Positions 59,495-64,000 of a stretch of 64,000 bases of DNA are shown piece after piece. This stretch comes from Harmothoe impar (taxonomy: Eukaryota; Annelida; Polychaeta; Phyllodocida; Polynoidae), in contig OX381710.1 of the NCBI GenBank assembly GCA_947462335.1, positions 35,587,204-35,651,203 on the forward strand. Direction: 5' to 3'. The position numbers were made by a program, and so were the translations under genes. The notes under the pieces were generated by a model. The model saw nothing but the letters and a program-made list of their open reading frames with translations. It had not been told where the DNA came from and ran no database searches. How positions within the stretch are numbered: position 1 is the stretch's first letter; each line of letters starts with the position of its first letter.

Positions 59495-60813
59495 CCCTCC
59501 CTACCCCCCCCCCCTACCCGCCCAGACACACACACGTCGCCAACTTCCTGATTTATCATCCCTATACTGATTAGCCTATCTGGCCGTCATGACACCACAA
59601 TGAGCCTTGTAAGCTGCCACATCCTGGGAGGTGAATGTCACACCAGCCTCCCCCACCCCTCCCCTAAGGGCATCACCCCGCCCCTGTACCCCCTCAACCT
59701 GTTAGCACGGGGTGCCTTCCTCCAGGCGTACAATGACAGCCAGGGAGGAGTGCCCCAGTTAAATGGCCCCACGTCGGGGCTGGTGTATGTGTCTGGGCGG
59801 GGTTCTGACTCTGCTTGTTGTTGTGCCATAGAACTAAAGGATCATCCCTGATTAGTTACTGACAAGGGTGGGGGGTGTTTACCCCCGGGCTGGAGGAGGG
59901 TCGGGCCGGGGGAACCCTCGGGCGGACCCCGGTGGCCCTGCCTCCACCGTGAGAGTACCCTATATTAGCCGGATGTCCCCAAATGCCTCCCCGGCCATGT
60001 ACTGCCAGAACCTGCAAATGCCTTTCATGGGAGATTTTTTCCCTTTTCTCATTCTGGTGTTTTTTTGAATGGATAAACACCCCCACCCCGGGTAACCACC
60101 CCCCAGCATACCCTCAACATCAAACATACCTGGTCCTCCCACCAGCACTCGGGCTAATTAATCCGCTGTCATTATGACAAGTTAATCAGCTTGACAGCTC
60201 GCCCCCACTCCCCCCACACATGGCGGCACAGTTCACAGCTCCCACTCAGTACCTTTTGTCTAACCACACCAAAACAAATCCCATTCACCTCCCCTACTCC
60301 CTAACACATGCTTTATCACACTCCCGTTTGAACCTAAAGTCTGACCAGCCAGTGCCTTGTTGTGGAACATGCCCTCTTGCCTCCTGAACAGCCAATGTCT
60401 TTTCACACCTTTGGCTTAACTTTTGCTGGCTGAACAGCGACCAAAAAGCAAAAGGTTGGGCGTGATGTCCAACTCTCACCTGTCAAACAAACTAAGTCAA
60501 ACAGAGCGTACAGGGGTGCAGTGCCTACCAAAGGGGGCTCCGTCAATGGGGAACGTTGGCGTACGTTTAGAGAAAGCTCCCCCGCTGTGCATGAAAGTGT
60601 TTTCATATTGCGTGTTGGTTGTTGTGACGGGCGCGCTCTCGGGGCGTGAGCGCCTCTTTATGTACTTCACACCTTTTTTGGATGCCGGGACGGGAGCGGC
60701 CATCTCAGCAGCATATGGTGCATCCACTGGTCCATATGGATCGGCGTTTGAGGTCTGAGGACGTTTGTCAACACAGCCAATCTCTGCCTCTGTTCTCTGC
60801 CAGGGCTGCCTGT
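59495..60813. other. Gene-free stretch with a homeodomain/TALE-site cluster
   Basis: C-rich around 59500-59525 and 59650-59700. At 60153-60200 lie CTAATTAATCC, CTGTCA, GTTAATCAG and TTGACAGC, a dense set of homeodomain, Otx-type and TALE (TGACAG) words. Open frames in 60294-60841 have no recognisable domain. Confidence 0.35.
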
Positions 60814-61036
60814 TTAACCCTTTAAGGGCCACATGGCGCATTAAGGTGCTATGTGTCCTTTGTCGTCATGATACATAAATGCATGCAGACTTGTGGAGTT
60901 CATACTCTCTCGGATGGTCAGCATGATGCACAAATACAGCCCTGGTGCGTAGATTCACCAGGACTGTATTCATGTATCATGACGCTTAGGGACATGTCAC
61001 ATTATTAAAATCACCATGCAACCCCTAAAGGGTTAA
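60814..61036. mobile_element. piggyBac-like MITE, copy 6 (best preserved)
   Basis: TTAA (60814-60817) then CCCTTTAAGGGCCACATGGCG; right end CCCCTAAAGGG then TTAA (61033-61036). 223 bp in all. TTAA duplication plus CCC-starting inverted ends is the piggyBac-type signature. It is non-coding. Confidence 0.85.
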
Positions 61037-61227
61037 CACACAAGGCGGACACCTTCATGTTTTATGCTGTATTCTAACAGATTTGTAACCTTTTTTTTCC
61101 TATCAATATTATTCACTGAGATGGTTCTTAACATCCTGTCGGCACCAAGGGAAGAAAGGCCGCGCTTTGTTAATCACAAAGGTAAATAGAATATGGAAAA
61201 ATGTGTTAATGTAGTTTTTTTTCTGTA

Positions 61228-61346
61228 CACTGAAAACCCAGAGGAAGGTTCCTAGTCATTATGACGACCTAGGTTGTCACAATGACTAATATAGAGTACT
61301 CCGGAGAATATTGTATGAATATAGTCTCTAATTAGTTCACCTCCTA
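61228..61346. mobile_element. CACTG-ended MITE fragment cut by a retrotransposon
   Basis: TA then CACTGAAAACCCAGAGGA; the remainder matches the reverse complement of about 31030-31150, including TCTCTAATTAGTTCACCT. It stops at 61346 where the non-LTR element begins, so the MITE was probably there first. Confidence 0.75.
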
Positions 61347-63780
61347 ATGAGTTTCAGTTTCAGTTTCAGTTTTGTTTATTGCGCTCTAGTCCCATAGGAC
61401 TTTTTTCGGTGCGCACAGAGTTTAATTACAAGGTATCCTGGTTTAAACAATGTGGCTCTTAAGTACTATGTCCATGCATGGTGATGGAGTGACTCATTCC
61501 GAGAGCATTAATTTGATATACTGATTTCTTAATAATACCATATAATAACATACAAAATATTAAATCAAGAGATGGGTAGAAAAGGCGCATAGGTTTTTAG
61601 AGAGCTTCGAGCACAAATTAGGCAAAGGTTATTTTATTTATGGCATGCTTGAACTTACGGCGGGTGTTCAGTTTTTGGATGTCCTTATCTAATTTATCCC
61701 AGAGTTTAACCCCACGGTAGTATGGGGATTTTTCATAGAAACTCGTTTTTGCCCGCCTCTGTGCAAACTTAATTTTAAGATCACCTCGTGTTCTCACCCT
61801 TCTCTGCTCTAAGGCCTCCCCACCATGCGCCTTCTTCCACATTATGCATAGAAGTTGTAATTTACGTCTTCTGTCTAACATCTTGACCTTACTGTCCCTA
61901 TGAAGATCAATGACACTTCTGTCTCTTATTGCAAGCCTGTGACATATGCGAAGTGCACGATTTTGTAGTCTCTGCAGCTTTAGGAGTTCACCAGCGTGTG
62001 CTCCTCCAGTGTAAAAGGAACAGTAGTCTATTGAAGGAGACATCATTACTTTATAAATAGTTAAGCAAATTTCACAAGAGGAGGTTTTGCGCAACTGGTT
62101 TAGCTTATACAGTTTATTCCCAAATAACTTCCTCGTCTTATTCATATGTGGTGTTAGGCTTAGGCGACTATCTAGTTCTACACCCAAGTATGGATAACTA
62201 GTGCAGCTCGGCAGGACTACATGGTTTAATGTAAAAGCAGGCTCTCCTACACCTGTGAGCTTGGCATTAGAGCCAAAGTAGATACACATACTTTTGGTTG
62301 TGTTTATTGTCATATAATTTTGTAGGCACCAGGCGCTTACCCTGTCAAGATCTTCCTGGAGCATTCTGTCGGCCTCAGCCCGATCACTGTGTGATGCGTA
62401 AATTACGACATCATCAGCATACATGGTGTAATTACTGTTTAATATGCAGTTAGATAGATCATTTATAAATAGTACAAATAGGAGTGGGCCCAAGATGTAC
62501 CCCTGGGGTACCCCAAACTGGACATTCGCTTGCTCCGATCTATGAGAGTTAGCTATTGCACAGTGGGATCGATGGGCTAGATACTCCATTAGCCATTTTT
62601 TCAACTTACCATGTATATTCAGACTACAAATCTTGGTAACCAGGGTGGGGTGATGGACACTATCAAAAGCCTTGCAGTAGTCGATAAAGCAGGCTGCAGT
62701 AATCTTACTATCATCTCTGGCATCATATAAGTCCTTTAGAACATTAAACACTGCGTCACTAGTTCCCCGGTTGGGTCTAAAACCAAACTGATTTTTACAC
62801 AATATGGCCTCATTTTCAAGATGGCTAGACAATATCTTATGAATAATTTTCTCTAGTAGCTTTCCTGGTAAGGGAAGCAAGGTTATGGGGCGCCAGTTCT
62901 TTATATTCGATAAATTACCTTTCTTGGGTATGGGCACTAGAGTCCCACACGACCAGGATAGAGGAAAAACACCTTCATTTATGGAATTTCTGAAAATCAT
63001 GGCTAACTCCCTATAAAGAAAAAGTAGGGCATCCTTTAGGACTCTGCTGTTGATACCAGTCAGTCCACATGACTTATCAATATTAATTTTCTTAACTAGG
63101 GACAAAACCTCATCGTTATCAATTAATGCAACCAGATCCAGGGGATCATCATCTACATCAATAACAGGAATGGCTGGAATTCCAGCGGCAGTGGGCATTT
63201 GGGTAAACAGGTCATGTCCAATATTCGCGAAATAATTATTGATATACTCAGCTGTTTTCTCTACTGGGATAACGGCTCCGGTTAATTCATCAACAAGCTG
63301 AATAGTGAGATTTTTGTCTATGGGGTTGACTAGTGCATTCACCTCACGCCAAAACTTATTGGGATCTCCCTCTGCTCTTTCTAAGATCGTTAATACGTAA
63401 TGGCTTTGACCATTAGCCAATTGCCGCTGGATTCTGTTTTTAATACGATTAATGCTTTTAACCAAAGCACGGTTGTTTGTGTTTTTCATTTCTCTAATCA
63501 TTAATTGCCTGTCATTAATCAATTCAACTGTCTCAGGGCTGACCCAAGGTTCTGATACCTTCTTAACATTAACAGTTCTGATGGGACAGTATATATCTAG
63601 GTAGGCAATCAATGCATCATATATGAACAGCCATTGAGCATCAGGGTCAGATGTCGAATGGAAATCAACCCAATTTGAATGCAATAAATATTCAATCATG
63701 TCTTCTTTATCATAACGCTTATAAGATCGCCCAGTGAAGGTTAAAGGAGTTGTCACTTCTTTCCCCTTTTTTCGACACGC
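61347..63780 (-). mobile_element. 5'-truncated non-LTR retrotransposon
   Basis: On the - strand the element ends in AATAAACAAAAC followed by three TGAAAC units (61349-61374), a microsatellite-type tail as in CR1-like elements rather than poly(A). Its 5' end is lost at about 63780, inside the region expected to encode the endonuclease. The flank beyond is A/T homopolymer-rich. Confidence 0.85.
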
Positions 63781-63873
63781 ATAAACAGCAAAAAAAAAAA
63801 AAAGGGTAGGTAGGTCGATTTTTTTTTTTTTTAGCAATTTTTTTAAAGCATTTTGAGGCAGATTTCCTCCCAT
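61618..63873 (-). CDS. Non-LTR reverse transcriptase, N-terminally truncated
   Basis: Copies element RNA at the target site. The open frame gives 751 residues, but the first about 35 (lysine and phenylalanine runs) read flanking homopolymers and are unlikely to belong. Element sequence then starts near the end of an AP-endonuclease domain (SEPWVSPETVELIN, about 108). The RT spans about 310-590 with FGFRPNRGTSD, motif A FIDYCKAFD (catalytic D398) and YADD at 485-488. The C-terminus has the usual thumb and connector (YLGVELDSRLS, IDYCSFYTGG) and ends at the natural stop. The conserved GVPQGSILGP block reads GVPQGYILGP, a serine to tyrosine change that may impair activity. The lost endonuclease means it cannot move alone. 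Clade (jockey/CR1 group) is tentative. Confidence 0.88.
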   Translation of the reverse strand: MGGNLPQNALKKLLKKKKIDLPTLFFFFAVYACRKKGKEVTTPLTFTGRSYKRYDKEDMIEYLLHSNWVDFHSTSDPDAQWLFIYDALIAYLDIYCPIRTVNVKKVSEPWVSPETVELINDRQLMIREMKNTNNRALVKSINRIKNRIQRQLANGQSHYVLTILERAEGDPNKFWREVNALVNPIDKNLTIQLVDELTGAVIPVEKTAEYINNYFANIGHDLFTQMPTAAGIPAIPVIDVDDDPLDLVALIDNDEVLSLVKKINIDKSCGLTGINSRVLKDALLFLYRELAMIFRNSINEGVFPLSWSCGTLVPIPKKGNLSNIKNWRPITLLPLPGKLLEKIIHKILSSHLENEAILCKNQFGFRPNRGTSDAVFNVLKDLYDARDDSKITAACFIDYCKAFDSVHHPTLVTKICSLNIHGKLKKWLMEYLAHRSHCAIANSHRSEQANVQFGVPQGYILGPLLFVLFINDLSNCILNSNYTMYADDVVIYASHSDRAEADRMLQEDLDRVSAWCLQNYMTINTTKSMCIYFGSNAKLTGVGEPAFTLNHVVLPSCTSYPYLGVELDSRLSLTPHMNKTRKLFGNKLYKLNQLRKTSSCEICLTIYKVMMSPSIDYCSFYTGGAHAGELLKLQRLQNRALRICHRLAIRDRSVIDLHRDSKVKMLDRRRKLQLLCIMWKKAHGGEALEQRRVRTRGDLKIKFAQRRAKTSFYEKSPYYRGVKLWDKLDKDIQKLNTRRKFKHAINKITFA

Positions 63874-64000
63874 TTTCGTATAATTTTTCAGGGAAAAAAA
63901 TATTTCAGGAAAAAAATGTATTTTGGTGGAAAAAACACAAAAATGTCTTCCAAAAAAAAGGAAAAAAAAAAATTGGGTAGGGCCAAAACAATAGGGTCGC
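63781..64000. other. A/T homopolymer-rich end of window
   Basis: Runs of A and T separated by GGGTAGGTAGGTCG and GGGTAGGGCCAAAACAATAGGGTCG, which resemble each other and may belong to another repeat cut by the window edge. No gene is seen. Confidence 0.4.

Noticed and set aside
60294..60841. Overlapping open frames of 61-114 residues on both strands
   Set aside because: No recognisable domain, splice or promoter evidence; adjacent to MITE sequence.
55889..64000. Xlox or Cdx ParaHox neighbour downstream of Gsx
   Set aside because: No second homeobox was found in any frame of the 8 kb downstream; the only conserved protein there is the non-LTR reverse transcriptase.

Overview
The window is eukaryotic DNA from a bilaterian animal, most likely a marine invertebrate. 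It has large gene-free stretches, spliced genes with GT-AG introns, many miniature transposons (MITEs), an animal-type PIF/Harbinger transposon, a Ty3/Gypsy element with a fusion-glycoprotein env, and a two-exon Gsx ParaHox homeobox gene. I cannot fix the phylum. The frequent TACATGTA and TACCGGTA words and the Gsx protein would fit a lophotrochozoan or an invertebrate deuterostome, but this is only an impression.

Layout. Bases 1-6944 are non-coding, with a 34-bp tandem array, CpG-rich patches, MITEs and one perfect CTCF-type motif. Bases 6948-25779 are one PIF/Harbinger DNA transposon with 37-bp perfect terminal inverted repeats (TIRs) and a 3-bp AGA target duplication. It carries an AT-hook/MADF protein gene on the + strand and a three-exon DDE transposase on the - strand. 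A 12.2-kb Ty3/Gypsy retrovirus-like element (7965-20136) has inserted into exon 1 of the MADF gene. Its 867-bp LTRs look identical, it has a 4-bp GATG target duplication, and gag, pol and env are open. Gag and pol are joined by a textbook -1 frameshift signal. Both layers therefore look young.

Bases 25780-52400 have no recognisable protein gene. They hold several MITE families, two foldback elements whose arms carry tRNA-like modules in opposite orientation, a 42-bp minisatellite and two further perfect CTCF-type motifs. Gsx occupies about 52.5-56.24 kb on the + strand: a TATA promoter with PBX/HOX and homeodomain sites, two coding exons, one 1.8-kb intron containing a MITE, and an ATTAAA poly(A) signal. 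Downstream lie a 734-bp TTAA-flanked palindromic MITE, piggyBac-like MITEs and two homeodomain-site clusters. The window ends in a 5'-truncated non-LTR retrotransposon (61347-about 63780, - strand) that has interrupted a MITE.

The only clear host gene is Gsx, standing alone in repeat-rich, probably regulatory, non-coding DNA. All other recognisable proteins belong to mobile elements. Splice sites and start codons were inferred by reading; no alignment or search was run.
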